Shown: positions 1-11,758, counted from the first letter of the stretch. The stretch is DNA of 64,000 bases from Cepaea nemoralis (GCA_014155875.1 JACEFZ010022420.1:234980-298979), one strand, 5' to 3'. Translations and numbers: made by a program. The notes: generated from the letters alone by a model not told the origin.

Positions 1-160
1 GAATTAAGGCCATCTGGTTAGTGCAGTCACTGCGAACTGTGTAGGTTAGGATTTTCTTTTTGCCCCCGACAGAAAGAAAAATCCTACACCTTACCGAGGG
101 ATCAAACCCGGGTCTCCCGAAGGAGAGTCCGGCGTTCTAGCCACTCGGCCATCCGCTCCT
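1..160 (-). mobile_element. tRNA-derived SINE (family 1), cut by window edge
   Basis: On the minus strand, positions 160 to about 85 read as a tRNA-Leu/Ser-like head with an A-box-like TGGCCGAGTGG and a B-box-like GGTTTGATCCC, the internal promoter of RNA polymerase III. The body continues to position 1, so the 3' end lies outside the window. Close relatives occur at 20,925-21,085 and 54,418-54,566, which shows a dispersed family and not a functional tRNA gene. The acceptor stem is not complete. Confidence 0.75.
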
Positions 161-164
161 CAGA

Positions 165-1150
165 ACCGTAACTGAATGTCCATTTTCCCACGCCTAAAGC
201 CGACACTAAATGACCACTTTCCCACGCCTAGAGCCGTAACTAAATGTTCACTTTCCCACGCCTAGAGCCGTAACTAAGTATCCACTTTCCCACGCCTAGA
301 ACCGTAACTGAATATCAACTTCCCCACGCCTAGAGCCGTAACTAAATGTCTACTTTGCCACGCCTAGAGCCGTAACTACCTGTCCACTTTCCCACGCCTA
401 GAGCCGTAACTAAATGTCCACTTTCCCACGCCTAGAGCCGTAACTGAATATCCACTTTCCCACGCCTAGAACCGTAACTAAATGTCTACTTTCCTACCCC
501 TAGAGCCGTAACTGTCTGTCTACTTTGCCACGCCAAGAGCCGTAACTAAATGTTTACTATCCCGTGCCTAAAGCCGTAACTGAATGTCCATTTTCCCACG
601 CCTGAAGCCGTAACTAAATGTCTACTTTCCCACGCCTGGAGCCGTAACTAAATGTCAACTTTTCCACGCCTAGAGTTCGTAACTGAATGTCCATTTCCCC
701 CACACCTAGAGTCGTTACTGAATGTCCTCTTTCCCACGCCTAGAGCCGTAACTGAATAACCACTTTCCCACGCCTAGAGCCGTAACTGAATATCCACTTT
801 CCCACGCCTAGAGCCGTAATTGAGTGTCCACTTTCCCACACCTAGAGCCGTAACTACCTGTCCACTTTCCCATGCCTAGAGCCGTAACTAAATGTCTACT
901 TTCTCACCCCTAGAGCCGTAACTACCTGTCCACTTTGCCACCCCAAGAGCCGTAACTAAATGTTTACTATCCCATGCCTAGAGCCGTAAATGAATGTCCA
1001 CTTTCCCACGCCTGGAGCCGTAACTAAATGTCTACTTTCCCACGCCTGGAGCCGTAACTAAATGTCCACTTTCCCACGCCTGGAGCCGTAACTAAATGTC
1101 CACTTTCCCACGCCTAGAGCCGTAACTAAATGTTCACTTTCCCACGCCCT
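165..1150. repeat. 34-bp satellite array (about 28 copies)
   Basis: A tandem array with a 34-bp unit built around GAGCCGTAACTAAATGTCC followed by ACTTTCCCACGCCTA. Copies differ by a few substitutions such as CTAGAG/CTGGAG and AAATG/GAATA. The end copies are the most diverged. No coding frame persists through it. Confidence 0.93.
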
Positions 1151-1300
1151 AAGGCGTAATTGGTACATGGTGCTAACCCACTAGTTTAGAGACCAGTCTC
1201 AACTGGGTGGACTATGTCAACAATATCAACCCGGCCGCCTTCACTCCCCAGAACATTTCCGGGTGTCACTTTGGGACGGGTCGAAGCCAGAACTCAGTTC
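1151..1300. repeat. Dispersed repeat shared with 30,165-30,310
   Basis: The stretch around GGCCGCCTTCACTCCCCAG followed by AACATTTCC has a close match near 30,260, in the same orientation and after a similar leader. It is probably part of a SINE or LINE family. No protein is visible. Confidence 0.5.
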
Positions 1301-1302
1301 AG

Positions 1303-1303
1303 T

Positions 1304-1358
<55 letters not shown>

Positions 1359-1482
1359 ACACACACACTCACACACGCGCGCGCACACAAACACCGACTC
1401 GCTTACTCATACACGCACACTTATACACACAAGCACACACACACACAGATACAGACTCACACTCACACACACACACACACAA
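1303..1482. repeat. Compound (CA)n microsatellite
   Basis: A pure CA run from about 1303 to 1355 is followed by interrupted CA/CG/TA repeats to 1482. The His/Thr-rich open frames here are simple translations of the repeat. Confidence 0.97.
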
Positions 1483-1499
1483 TACCAACTTCCATGGGG

Positions 1500-2540
<1,041 letters not shown>

Positions 2541-2737
2541 CTGAGTTACGACAGTAAAATAATTTCCAGTTGCCAGACATTCCAGGGGAAATCTGCAGAT
2601 CGCGAGCAGTCAACAACCGCGAATGTGAATCAAAAGCGACTAATGATTTCATTAGACTAGCCGGGAGAATTATGGCTTACAACTTCACGGCATGTCAAGC
2701 TGTCTGCACATGTTAAAAACAATGTAATCCCTCAGTG

Positions 2738-2835
2738 AATGTACACACAGAAGCCACAAACTAGAGGCTGTACGATTTTGTTTTTATTGCCCGGCATATT
2801 TCGCTGCATCTCGTGAGGTACCTACAGCAGAGGCA
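2738..2835. repeat. Inverted repeat, left copy
   Basis: This stretch (GCCCGGCATATTTCGCTGC in its core) is the diverged reverse complement of 3378-3462. The two copies face each other across about 540 bp containing a LINE A 3' fragment. It could be the arms of a foldback element or two inverted copies of one repeat. Confidence 0.65.
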
Positions 2836-2954
2836 TGGTATGGCTTCTACCATGTGAAGTGAACAGATGGATCATACCGTGGGGGATAACAAATGTTCCA
2901 CATTCGAACAATACCCGTAACTATGTGTTTTAAGTGTTTCAGCTAAAGTATTAT

Positions 2955-3355
2955 TTGGACAATGAGCAGTCAAGCTGAAAAACATCTGATGGCTGCAGAA
3001 ATGTGGTTTCTGAGGAAATTGCAAAGAATACCATGGACAGACAGAAAAACCAATGACCAAGTACTACAGGAGACAAATGAAAATCGTAAATTGATTAGAG
3101 AAATTAATTAAAAATTAATTTTTTGGACATGTTATGAGAAGAAATGGATTGGAGAACTTAGTGACAACTGGCAAGATCGAAGGGAATAGACCAAGAAGAA
3201 GACCGAGAGGAAAATACCTGTATGGCTTGGCCACACGGCATGGACGAGAAGGAACACTGAGCTGATCCACGACTCTGGTAATCGAGTGAAATGGCGAGTC
3301 ATGACCACCCACGCTTTCCGGCATGGCACATGATTGATTGATTGATTATTTATTT
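2955..3355 (+). mobile_element. LINE A 3' fragment
   Basis: The translation shows the C-terminal region of a non-LTR retrotransposon ORF2: SQAEKHLMAAEMWFLRK, then PWTDRK, LQETNE and GLENLVTTGKIEG. Frameshifts lie near 3110-3125. It ends in a (TTGA)n tail at about 3330-3350, the usual simple-repeat 3' end of this family. Five further copies lie in the window (6303, 20,500, 26,532, 31,810 and 57,901). Confidence 0.85.
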
Positions 3356-3377
3356 ATTCATTTCATGTAATTTACAA

Positions 3378-3462
3378 CTTCAGTATGTACCTGACGAGAT
3401 ACGGCGAAATATGCCAGGCAATAAATCGTGCAACGCATTGTTTGTGGCTTGTGTGTTTAAAT
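3378..3462. repeat. Inverted repeat, right copy
   Basis: Reverse-complement partner of 2738-2835, matching from the GTACCTGACGAGATACGGCG core out to TTGTGGCTTGTGTG. Confidence 0.65.
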
Positions 3463-3542
3463 TCACTCAGGGATTACATTGTTTTAAATCATATTTTGGC
3501 CAAAATACATTACAGACATTGTCACTGATGGGAAGGAAGCGT

Positions 3543-3672
3543 GAAGTAGACAGAAGTAGGCGTAAAGTAGACAGAAGTAGGCGTAAAGTAGACAGAAGTA
3601 GGCGTGCAGTAGACAGAAGTAGGCGTGCAGTAGACAGAAGTAGGCGTGAAGTAGACAGAAGTAGAAGTAGAC
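3543..3672. repeat. 21-bp minisatellite
   Basis: About six copies of a 21-bp unit (AGTAGACAGAAGTAGGCGTA plus one base). Because 21 is a multiple of three it stays open as a VDRSRRK heptapeptide repeat, and it is fused in frame to the gypsy integrase tail downstream. It probably expanded inside the dead element. Confidence 0.9.
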
Positions 3673-3815
3673 GGAAGTTTCTACACTCAAGCTGGCAAGG
3701 TCCGTTTACAGTGCTGAGAAGAATTACAATATATGATTATATAATTAATGCAATGAGACATGGGACGTTATTTCATGTCGATATGTTAAAACTGTACACA
3801 CCTGGTTTATGGTCC
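3670..3815 (+). pseudogene. Ty3/gypsy integrase C-terminal (GPY/F) fragment
   Basis: The frame contains SSWQGPFTVLRRI and, about 20 residues later, FHVDMLKLY. These match the GPY/F module and the VVHVDRLKPY end of gypsy integrases. It stops before the LINE homology that begins near 3850. It is probably the downstream half of the element seen at 2236-2540. Confidence 0.68.
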
Positions 3816-3849
3816 TACATCTACAGTCTATGGTCCTACATCACCAGGC

Positions 3850-5850
3850 ATAGTTCCCCTCCTCAGTGCAGATGGGGGAACATTGATCACAGATAAGAAA
3901 GAAATCCTTCAACGCTGGGCAGAGCATTTCAGCAACATCTTAAATGCAACTTCCTTCTTCGATGATGAAACCATCAACTGCCTTCCTCAAGTTCCCACTA
4001 ATGATACACTTGATGACCTGCCAACCATAGTGGAAGGAAACAAAGCCATCCAGCAACTCTCCAGCGGCAAGGCACCAGGTCCGGACTCCATCCCAGCAGA
4101 GATATACAAGGCAGGTGGGCCGGTCCTAACAGAGCAGCTGCACCAAGTCTTTACAAACATATGGCTGAACGAGACCATGCCACAAGATTTCAAGGACGCG
4201 TCAATAGTCCACCTTTACAAACGTAAAGGAAACCGCCAATCCTGTGACAACCACCGAGGCATCTCCTTGCTTTCAATTGCAGGGAAGATACTCGCCAGAA
4301 TTCTTCTCAATCGCCTCACAGCCCATCTCGATCAAGGTCTTCTTCCTGAGAGTCAGTGTGGCTTCAGAAAAGAACGTGGAACTGTTGACATGATTTTCGC
4401 TGCAAGGCAGCTGCAAGAGAAATGTCAGGAACAGAACTGCGAAATGTTCTCCACTTTCATTGACCGTACCAAGGTTTTTGATACAGTCAGCAGAGAAGGA
4501 CTGTGGAAGATTATGGCAAAATATGGTTGTCCACGAAAGTTTGTCCAAATAGTGCGGCTATTTCATGACGGCATGCAGGCAAGAGTACAGGAAAATGGTG
4601 AACTGTCTGAACCCTTTCCTGTCACCAATGGAGTGAAGCAAGGATGTGTCCTGGCACCAACACTGTTCAGCCTCATGTTTTCAGCCATGCTGATGAATGC
4701 CTTCGAGAACGACGACATTGGAATAGACATCAACTACCGTATGGATGGAAAGTTATTCAATCTCAGAAGGCTGAAAGCTAAAACCAAAATTAACAGCGAC
4801 ACCGTCAGAGAGCTCCTGTTTGCTGATGATTGCGCTCTGTACGCCAACTCAGAGGCGGACATGCAACATAATGTGTCAGCTTTCTCACATGCCTGTGCCA
4901 ACTTTGGGCTCAATATCAACTTGGAGAAGACTGTAGTTATGTACCAGCCAGCTCCAGGGAATAATCACACTGTGTCGAATATCAAAGTGAATGATCAAGA
5001 CTAAGTGTTGTGGACAAATTCACCTATCTTGGCAACACTGTGTCACAAGCTGCCACAATTGATGACGAAGTGAATGCAAGAATCTCCAAGGCCAGTGCGG
5101 CCTTTGGCAGACTGTACAAGAATGTATGGGACAGAACTGGAATAAGCCTGCAAACAAAGCTAAAAGTCTACAAAGCAGTTGTATTATCCACACTGCTATA
5201 TGCTTGTGAAACCTGGACTGTTTATCAGCGACACGCTAGGAAATTAAACCACTTCCACACAGTCTGCCTAAGGAAGCTACTGAAGATTAAATGGCAAGAC
5301 AAGATTCCAGACACTGAAGTCCTAGAAAGAGCATCCATGCCCAGTATCCACACTCTACTGATGAAGAATCAGATTCGCTGGGCTGGTCACTTGACTCGCA
5401 TGCCAGATCACAGGCTCCCTAAACGAATTTTTTACAGCGAACTGCGTTGTGGTAAACGCTCCCAAGGTGGCCAGAGGAAACGCTTTAAAGACACTCTGAA
5501 AATTTCACTGAAGGCTTTTGGAATTCATCATGACACCTGGGAGGCTGCAGCCAGAGACCGAAATTCGTGGCGTGCATCATTACGCAAGGGTGCAGTCATA
5601 TGTGAGGCAACCAGGACTGCAAGAGCTGTGAAGAAAAGGCAGGACAGAAAAACCATTGCAGGAAATCCTCCTCCAGAAAGGTCAAGCATCCCTTGCCCAC
5701 ATTGTCAAAGAACATTTCGAGCCAAAATAGGCCTTATCAGCCATCTTAGAACCCACGGCTCCATACCTTCAACCCCACTGGATGAAATGAATGGTCATCA
5801 TCTGTCGGCAATCATTCTTGATGGACAAACAACAACAACACACCTGGTTT
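3850..5850 (+). pseudogene. Non-LTR retrotransposon ORF2: reverse transcriptase, one frameshift
   Basis: Homology starts near 3853 (VPLLSADGGTL...) and runs as one frame to 5004, then resumes in another frame at 5010-5852, so a single frameshift separates the two parts. The RT fingers/palm are clear: GKAPGPDSIPAEIY, NHRGISLLSIAGKILARIL, QCGFRKERGTVD, NGVKQGCVLAPTLFSLMF and the catalytic LLFADDCALYANS. The second part carries the downstream YACETW region and ends with a C2H2-like finger, CPHCQRTFRAKIGLISHLRTH in outline. The 5' endonuclease domain is missing (5' truncation). I do not assign a clade. Copying normally acts by target-primed reverse transcription, and this copy is dead. Confidence 0.9.
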
Positions 5851-6291
5851 AACAGGGTCACAGGCGGTCGTCGATGCAATAAGACAAGGCGATGAGGAAG
5901 GAAACTAGTCACCTGCCCTTATATGTCGCGCGTTGCCCTTCACACCTTGGAATGAAGAAGCCGACAGACTGGCAAAGGAAGGCGGAAGACTACCTCAGCC
6001 TGATACTGAGAGAGAGCCTATGATGAGGCCAATAAATTTGTAAGAAGCAATTATAGAACAAAATGGGAATCACAGCACCCAAGCTACCAGACAGATATAC
6101 CAGCGACAGATATTACCATGCTGATAGATATACTATTGACAAATCTTACCATCTCAACCGCAAAGAACAAGTAACAATCTTAAGACTCCGAACAAGGCAT
6201 AACAGACCCGTTAAATAAACTAAAGATAGGAGATAACTGAAAATTCAACTGTGGAACTGGTAACATGACAGCTAAGCATTTGTTGCAGGGT
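5851..6291 (+). pseudogene. LINE RNase H/3' region, left part
   Basis: Broken frames give FTPWNEEADRLAKEGG, typical of the RNase H end of LINE polyproteins, and later TRHNR with a CGTGNMTAKHLLQGCP-like segment. It is interrupted at 6292 by the LINE A insertion and continues at 6964. Confidence 0.7.
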
Positions 6292-6963
6292 GTCCAAGAT
6301 TCAATCAATCAATCAATCATGTGCCATGCCGGAAAGCGTGGGCGGTCATGACTCGCCATTTCACTCGATCACCAGTGTCGTGGATCAGCTTAGTGTTCCT
6401 GTCTCGTCCATGCCATGTGGCCAAGCCATCCAGGTATTTTCCTCTCGGTCTTCCTCTTGGTCTGTTCCCTTCGATCTTGCCAGTTGTCACCAAGTTCTCC
6501 AATCCATTTCTTCTCATAACATGTCCAAAAAATTTTGACTGTCTACGTCTAATTTCTCTAATCAGTTTACGATGTTCATTTGTCTCCTGTAGTACTTGGT
6601 CATTGGTTTTTCTGTCTGTCCATGGTATTCTTTGCATTTTCCTCAGAAACCACATTTCTGCAGCCATCAGATGCTTTTCAGCTTGGCTGCGCATTGTCCA
6701 AGTTTCACATCCATACAAAAGAACAGGCTCTATGTATCCTCTCAACACTCTTTTTCTCGTTGCAATTGACATCTTTTTATTGGTCAGAATGTTTTTCATC
6801 TTGCTAAAGGCTACTTTCGCCATGGCGATTCTTGTTCTAATCTCTTCAAGGCATCTCCCATCAGATGTTATGAGTGTTCCAAGATAATTGTACCGATTCA
6901 CTTGTTGAAGAATATTTCCATTTACTTGTATATTACATTGTGGCACTTCTTCGTCCAAGATTC
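6292..6963 (-). mobile_element. LINE A, 5'-truncated copy with 11-bp target duplication
   Basis: GTCCAAGATTC occurs at 6292-6302 and again at 6953-6963, flanking a minus-strand LINE A 3' end. The insert carries a 213-codon open frame (6958 to 6317) covering YLGTLITSDGRCLEEIRTRI, YGCETWTMRSQAEKH, FFGHVMRRNGLENLVTTGK and RPRGRPRGKY. It ends in a (TCAA)n simple repeat at 6303-6320. The reading frame is unbroken, so this is a relatively young copy. The insertion split an older LINE RNase H region. Confidence 0.92.
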
Positions 6964-7060
6964 GCAGAACAGCAAAGAGAATTTCTGCTCACACCCGCTT
7001 CATTTAAGGACAAACTGAACTGATTCAGTGTCAAACAAAAAAGTATTATGAACCAAAAAT
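6964..7060 (+). pseudogene. LINE RNase H/3' region, right part
   Basis: Continues the sequence of 5851-6291 after the LINE A insertion: the frame resumes with RFAEQQREFLLTP, the expected continuation of the CP(R)F segment. Stops follow. Confidence 0.6.
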
Positions 7061-7448
7061 GGAACACAATCAAATGAACAAGTATTATAATGTAAATTTC
7101 CGTTCCCTAAGCATTTAAATTGCGGAAGATGCCAAGAAACAAAACAAATAAAACAATCACAATAGTATGGCAGTATATCGTCCTTCTGTCCAAATGGGAG
7201 GTCACATTAGGCGATATACTTATCCTTCGGCAGTGCATCAGTTAATGGAGATGTTAGTAAGCCTAAGTTGGCTGCTGTGTTCGTTGGATTCATTCACATT
7301 GACGTATGAAGGTGAATGATGAAGAAGAATATAGTCGTGACTGAGTAATATGCGAGCATCCAAAACTTCACGCCCCAAAGCAATATCTATGATGTGACTA
7401 TCTCTACAGTTATCCAAATGAATCGAATCATATACTAACTTTAGAGCC
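7061..7448. other. No gene recognised
   Basis: Positions 7150-7205 are the approximate reverse complement of 47,440-47,490 (core CATTTGGACAGAAGGACGAT), so part of it belongs to a dispersed repeat. Nothing else is recognisable. Confidence 0.5.
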
Positions 7449-7646
7449 AAGTTTTAAGTGTGTACGAATCCAGTGGACCAGAAGCATGGGACACGCAAAG
7501 AGCTAGGCTTTGAAAATTGAAGAAGTTAATTTATGATAATAGAATACAACGAAGTGACATGATTAGGCGACGTTACCAAAAGCCAGTCTCAGCGTCGCTT
7601 TATATCAGATGTAGACCCCAATGTTGATTTAGTGGAGTTTTTATGT
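7449..7646 (+). repeat. Near-identical dispersed repeat, copy 1
   Basis: About 198 bp match the reverse complement of 16,032-16,228 with only two differences by eye: a one-base indel after CGAATCCAG and one substitution in AATACAACG. The flanks are unrelated. The boundaries are AAGTTTTAAG and GTTTTTATGT. No terminal inverted repeat or protein is visible. Confidence 0.88.
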
Positions 7647-8151
7647 AACATTTTCAAAGCCTCACTGTTTCATACAATTAATGAAGTGTTTTATGTCATG
7701 TGTTCTCAAGTTCTACTGCTCGTGAAAAAACTAAGGAGTAGTAATCAGACACATCTAACAAACCTATGTAGAAGCTTATACAACAACAGTGAATGCATAG
7801 TGAGAGCAACTGGAGGACACTCAGAGCCCTTTACCTTAAGATCCAGAGTTCGACAAGGTTGTGTCCTGTCCCCTCTCTTGTTCATAACATATATAGACAA
7901 CATATGTAAAGAAACCAGCCAAACAGAGACCACAAGAACGCCACATGACGAGATCACAGAAGAAGAGCCATCTGCAAACCTAACGATTAGAGAACTCCTG
8001 TTTGCGGACGCAAAAGCATTAATAGCAAACTCAGAAGCTGAATTACAAGACCACATGAATAGTCGAAATGAAATGTGTAGGGAACATAACATGAAAATTA
8101 GCACAAGTAAAACAGAGGTAATGAATATTATATAAAAAGCAACAATGATTC
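7632..8151 (+). pseudogene. LINE C reverse transcriptase, left part
   Basis: The frame shows SRVRQGCVLSPLLF (RT domain 4) and RELLFADAKALIANSEAEL. The catalytic FADD is altered to FADA, which would abolish polymerase activity. It then runs to NMKISTSKTEVM, the thumb-side lysine/threonine motif. A hAT element interrupts it at 8160 and it resumes at 9955. Confidence 0.82.
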
Positions 8152-8244
8152 ACCTAAACCAGGGGTCACCAAACTTTTTTCACGGCGGGCCGGATTAGCT
8201 GCGAAAATGACGAGCGCGGGCCGGATAGTCATTCTGTACAATAC

Positions 8245-8480
8245 TTGCGCCGGTCTCCGTGGCCTAAGGTCTTACGGACGCGGTTCGTAATCCGGTATAC
8301 CCGCGTTCGAAACACATCTGCGCGCGATTTGGTAGCAGACAACATTACACTTGTTTTGTGCTATGTTATGGGTGCAGGTCGTTCAGATAGCAATAGTAAA
8401 CTATTGAACGTAAACTTGCCAAGACATCAACAACAGAAAACAATGCAGGTGTTGACTGCAAACGTCCTGTAAAGGATATA
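8245..8480 (+). mobile_element. SINE family F copy inside the hAT element
   Basis: A tRNA-like head (CCGGTCTCCGTGGCCTAAGG, later CGCGTTCGAAAC as B box) is followed by the family's 3' core: AATAGTAAACTATTGAACG, CTTGCCAAGACATCAACA, GTGTTGACTGCAAACG and TCCTGTAAAGGATAT. The same core recurs at 10,125, 13,130, 14,155, 18,700 and 63,825. Confidence 0.75.
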
Positions 8481-9059
8481 CAGCTAACTTTAACAATAAT
8501 TGCAAGCTAGAACAAAAACTCTGGGAAAAAGGACGAAAAACTAAGTTAATCATAGGAAGGGCGTGCAATGCACGCACGCACGCACACACACACACACACA
8601 AACAAACAAAGACGACCAACACATTTATTTACTAAACAAAATTATCAAAGAAGGCGACGTTAGCAAAAAGATAGGTACATCAGACCTAATGTGCACATAT
8701 CCGAATCTCACAAACTAAGCAGCAAAAGAGGTTAGGGAGATGTATGGAACTGACGTGTGGCTTTCAAAATACCATCAATGTTTGGTTTGGAATTGCTGCA
8801 TCCAATCAAGAGAATTGCTTTCAGATGTTCATCAGTCAATCGCGTTCATGATTAGATGCAATAACAAAATAGGCATCCCCATGAATAAACATACACATGA
8901 TCATCCTTCACAGTACCACTGATCTTCCATCACAGCATGGGTAGTCATCCAACACAGTACCAGTGATCTTCCATCACAGCATGGATAGTCATCCAACACT
9001 GTAACTGTAGTCTGATACAAAACACCAGCAATTATCAGACAACAAGATGGAACAAAGGT

Positions 9060-9270
9060 CATTCATTCAGTAGCATGTCCTTTGCAGAACCTTGCTCCCA
9101 TAACAACCTTCCGGAAAACCTCTCGATCATAAGCAAGATGTCCCGCTATAGATACATCCATCTGGAGATCATCCAGCCACATCCATGCACCCATCTTGTC
9201 TTTGGCCTTCCTCTTCCTCTCTTCCCAGGCATATACCCCTCCATTATTGTTCTCGGGCACAGACATAGCT
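9060..9270 (-). mobile_element. LINE D 3' fragment
   Basis: The minus-strand frame reads LDDLQMDVSIAGHLAYDREV and VVMGARFCKGHATE. The same C-terminal segment is at 16,985-17,215. It ends in an ATGAATGA-type tail on its 3' side. Confidence 0.75.
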
Positions 9271-9439
9271 ATTATATTCCTATATTCCTATTTAAACTAT
9301 GAAGGTTCATTCAAAACTCACCCCGCAGCAGATAATCGTCAATACACAATCAAGATCCTCTTTTATCTTTTGGATCTTCACAGGGCCAGTCTGCCCTCTA
9401 AACTGTGGTGTGGAAAAACAGTGGCCACGCTCGGCCGTG

Positions 9440-9660
9440 CCTGAGGCGCGTTCGCCCATCTGCTGGGTAGTGGCTCAGAGGGATGAGTTCAAACCCTCTG
9501 CTGAAAATTAGACATCAGCATCTCTTCGGCCTCAGTTGTTCTCAAGGCAAAGAGGCGGAAACATGGCGTGACTGGGCTCTTATAGGCACGCCAAAACAAC
9601 CATCCAAGCATTCTATGCATTTTTTACCAGGGTATCATGGGATATGCTACTCCATACTCT
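9440..9660. other. Possible tRNA-like SINE piece; no gene
   Basis: GAGTTCAAACCC near 9485 resembles a B box, preceded by GGGTAGTGGCTCAGAGG. I see no further structure and no protein. Confidence 0.35.
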
Positions 9661-9954
9661 TGTAGAGCTGCGGCAGGCGGCTTCATTTGGTAATAGAAGA
9701 TATCTCATAATAAGGTTTGCAAAATATATAAATAAGGCCGCATAAATAAACAGCCTAGAGCAGCCAGGATGTCTCTGCACGTGTGAAGATCTCCTATTAT
9801 TCTAAACATAATATTTACATTTAAATTGTATCACAACGTCTCGTGTTTCATACGTTATATCAAGCAAGTTCGAGTACCGTCGCGGGCCGGATGAAATGAC
9901 GTCGCGGGCCGGATCCGGCCCGCAGGCCGTAGTTTGGTGACCCCTGACCTAAAC

Positions 9955-10815
9955 GAACATCCATTGAAACAAGTAAAGAGTTTCAAGTACCTAGAAAGTA
10001 TAATATCATCAAATGGCAAATCAGAAGATGAGATAGAAAATAGATGCAATAAGGCAAACCAAATCATTGGACAAATGGCACCAATACTAAAGAATAAACA
10101 TTTATCAATAGCTACCAAGAAAGCCGGCTTCGTGGCTTAGAGGTTATGACTTTTCTCCGTAATCTCGTCGGTAACGTGATGACGGTGAGAATCAGCAGTG
10201 GTTCGAATCGCATCGGTAACTTACGGGGTATGTGAGCCGGCCGCTCAGAAAGCAATGGCAAACTACTGAGCGTAATCTTGCCAAGAAATCAACATACAGC
10301 TGAAAGATGCTGGTGTTGACAGCGATGTCCTGTAAAGGATATGCAACACACACAAAAAAACCAAGAAAGCACTTTACAACACAGTCTTCCTACCAACTCT
10401 ATGTTACCAATGCCAAACCTGGACAATGACAGAAAAAGAGAAAGAAAAATCACAACAGCAGAAATGAGATTCCTGAGATGAATACTCAAAGTATCCAGAA
10501 GAGATCAGATCAGAAATGAAGAAACCAGGACTAAAGTGGGGGTTGTCGCTGCACTAGATTTTATTAGAAGGCAGCAAGTCAAATAGTTTGGCCATGCAAG
10601 TAGGTTACCAACTAATAGTATACCACAACAAGCAATGATGTACAGACCAGAGGGAAGCAGAGGAAGAGGCCGACCACGTAAACGTTGGACGCAGGGAATA
10701 ACAGAGTCCATGGGAATATCGTACACAAAGCCCATAAGCGGGCACTCTCCCGCTGTTTATACTTCACCTCGACACCGCAAGGTACAAGAGGAACATGATG
10801 AGATGAGATGAGATA
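9955..10815 (+). pseudogene. LINE C, right part and 3' end
   Basis: Continues the LINE after the hAT element: SFKYLESIISSNGKSEDEIE, then CQTWTMTEKEKEK and the GRGRPRKRW region. It ends in an AGGAACATGATGAGATGAGA tail, i.e. (GATGA)n. A SINE interrupts it at 10,125-10,359. The 3' end is closely matched by 32,815-33,115. Confidence 0.85.
10114..10370 (+). mobile_element. SINE family F, complete insertion with 11-bp target duplication
   Basis: The SINE occupies 10,125-10,359 and is flanked by ACCAAGAAAGC at 10,114-10,124 and 10,360-10,370. The head (CGGCTTCGTGGCTTAGAGG; B box GTGGTTCGAATCG) precedes the 3' core AAAGCAATGGCAAACTACTG, CTTGCCAAGAAATCAACA and GATGTCCTGTAAAGGATATG, then a CA/A-rich tail. 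It inserted into LINE C. This is the best reference copy of the family in the window. Confidence 0.92.
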
Positions 10816-11345
10816 CGAAATCTCCCTCGTGTGGGAGTTAGCATCTTGATGAATCCTGCTGCACTTCTCCAAGTATATGTGCTGAAAAACTGCACGTATA
10901 TGGTATGGGCGTGAGTGCTGCTGGTAAAGTGACAATTAAACACATACGTAATTAAATGCTAATCATCTTTTAACAGGCCCTTTGCAGAACGTCACACCCA
11001 AAGAGAATAGGAAAAAAAAATTATGAGCAAACGGCGACGGAAAACGCAGTAGAAGAAAATAAGCGTAAACACTGATAACAATTGCAATATTTGAAGATCA
11101 TAATATTGTGCCATTTCAGAACAACGGAAGCATGGAACAAAGTGATCTACTTTCATTGAGACTTGTCTCTTTCCGGTCAACTTAGTGAGGTTAATGGACT
11201 GATTGATGCAGGCGATATAGGAGCTCAAAACAATGAAAGTCAATCAGCCATCGAATGTAGGATTTGTAGACCATCAGAAAGGAACGGTGATACTGTGTAG
11301 TGAATAGAACGATTAGTCTTCTTGGATAAAAAAGAACAGCTTGAA
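10816..11345. other. No gene recognised
   Basis: AT-rich non-coding sequence with only short open frames and no recognised repeat. Confidence 0.45.
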
Positions 11346-11349
11346 GGAC

Positions 11350-11382
11350 TATGGGAAAGACTGGGTTAGCTCAATCATCATT

Positions 11383-11416
<34 letters not shown>

Positions 11417-11717
11417 CCAGAACAAGTCATTATTCTGCGCCTCAGAACAGGGCACAATAGATTACGCAACCACATGTATACAAAATTCAAGATTGGTGAA
11501 ACAGCCATGTGCACATGTGGATTGGCGTCGCAGACAGCAGAGCACATACTCCAAGACTTTCCAAAATATAACATATCTAGGCAAACCTTCTGGCCTAGAG
11601 AGACGACAGTGGAAGATAAACTCTATGGACCTCTGTGTGAACTGAAAAAGACAGTTCAATTCATACAAGAGACAGCTTTGCAGTTATAGACATATTTCAA
11701 GCGAACGAAAGAATCAC

Positions 11718-11758
<41 letters not shown>

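Larger units (their letters stand above)
8152..9954. mobile_element. hAT-type non-autonomous DNA transposon with 8-bp target duplication
   Basis: The element spans 8160-9946. The left end is CAGGGGTCACCAAACT and the right end AGTTTGGTGACCCCTG, a perfect 16-bp inverted repeat. ACCTAAAC flanks it at 8152-8159 and 9947-9954, the 8-bp duplication typical of hAT transposition. Subterminal GGGCCGGAT motifs are repeated at both ends. No transposase frame is present. The interior collected other repeats: a SINE near 8245-8480, a LINE D 3' end at 9060-9270 and a tRNA-like piece near 9440-9530. Confidence 0.95.

Noticed and set aside
1..160. Functional tRNA genes at this and similar sites (18,943; 46,225; 48,968; 54,957)
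   Set aside because: A and B boxes are present, but the acceptor stems are incomplete, anticodon arms are irregular and related copies with long bodies are dispersed, so they are SINE heads.
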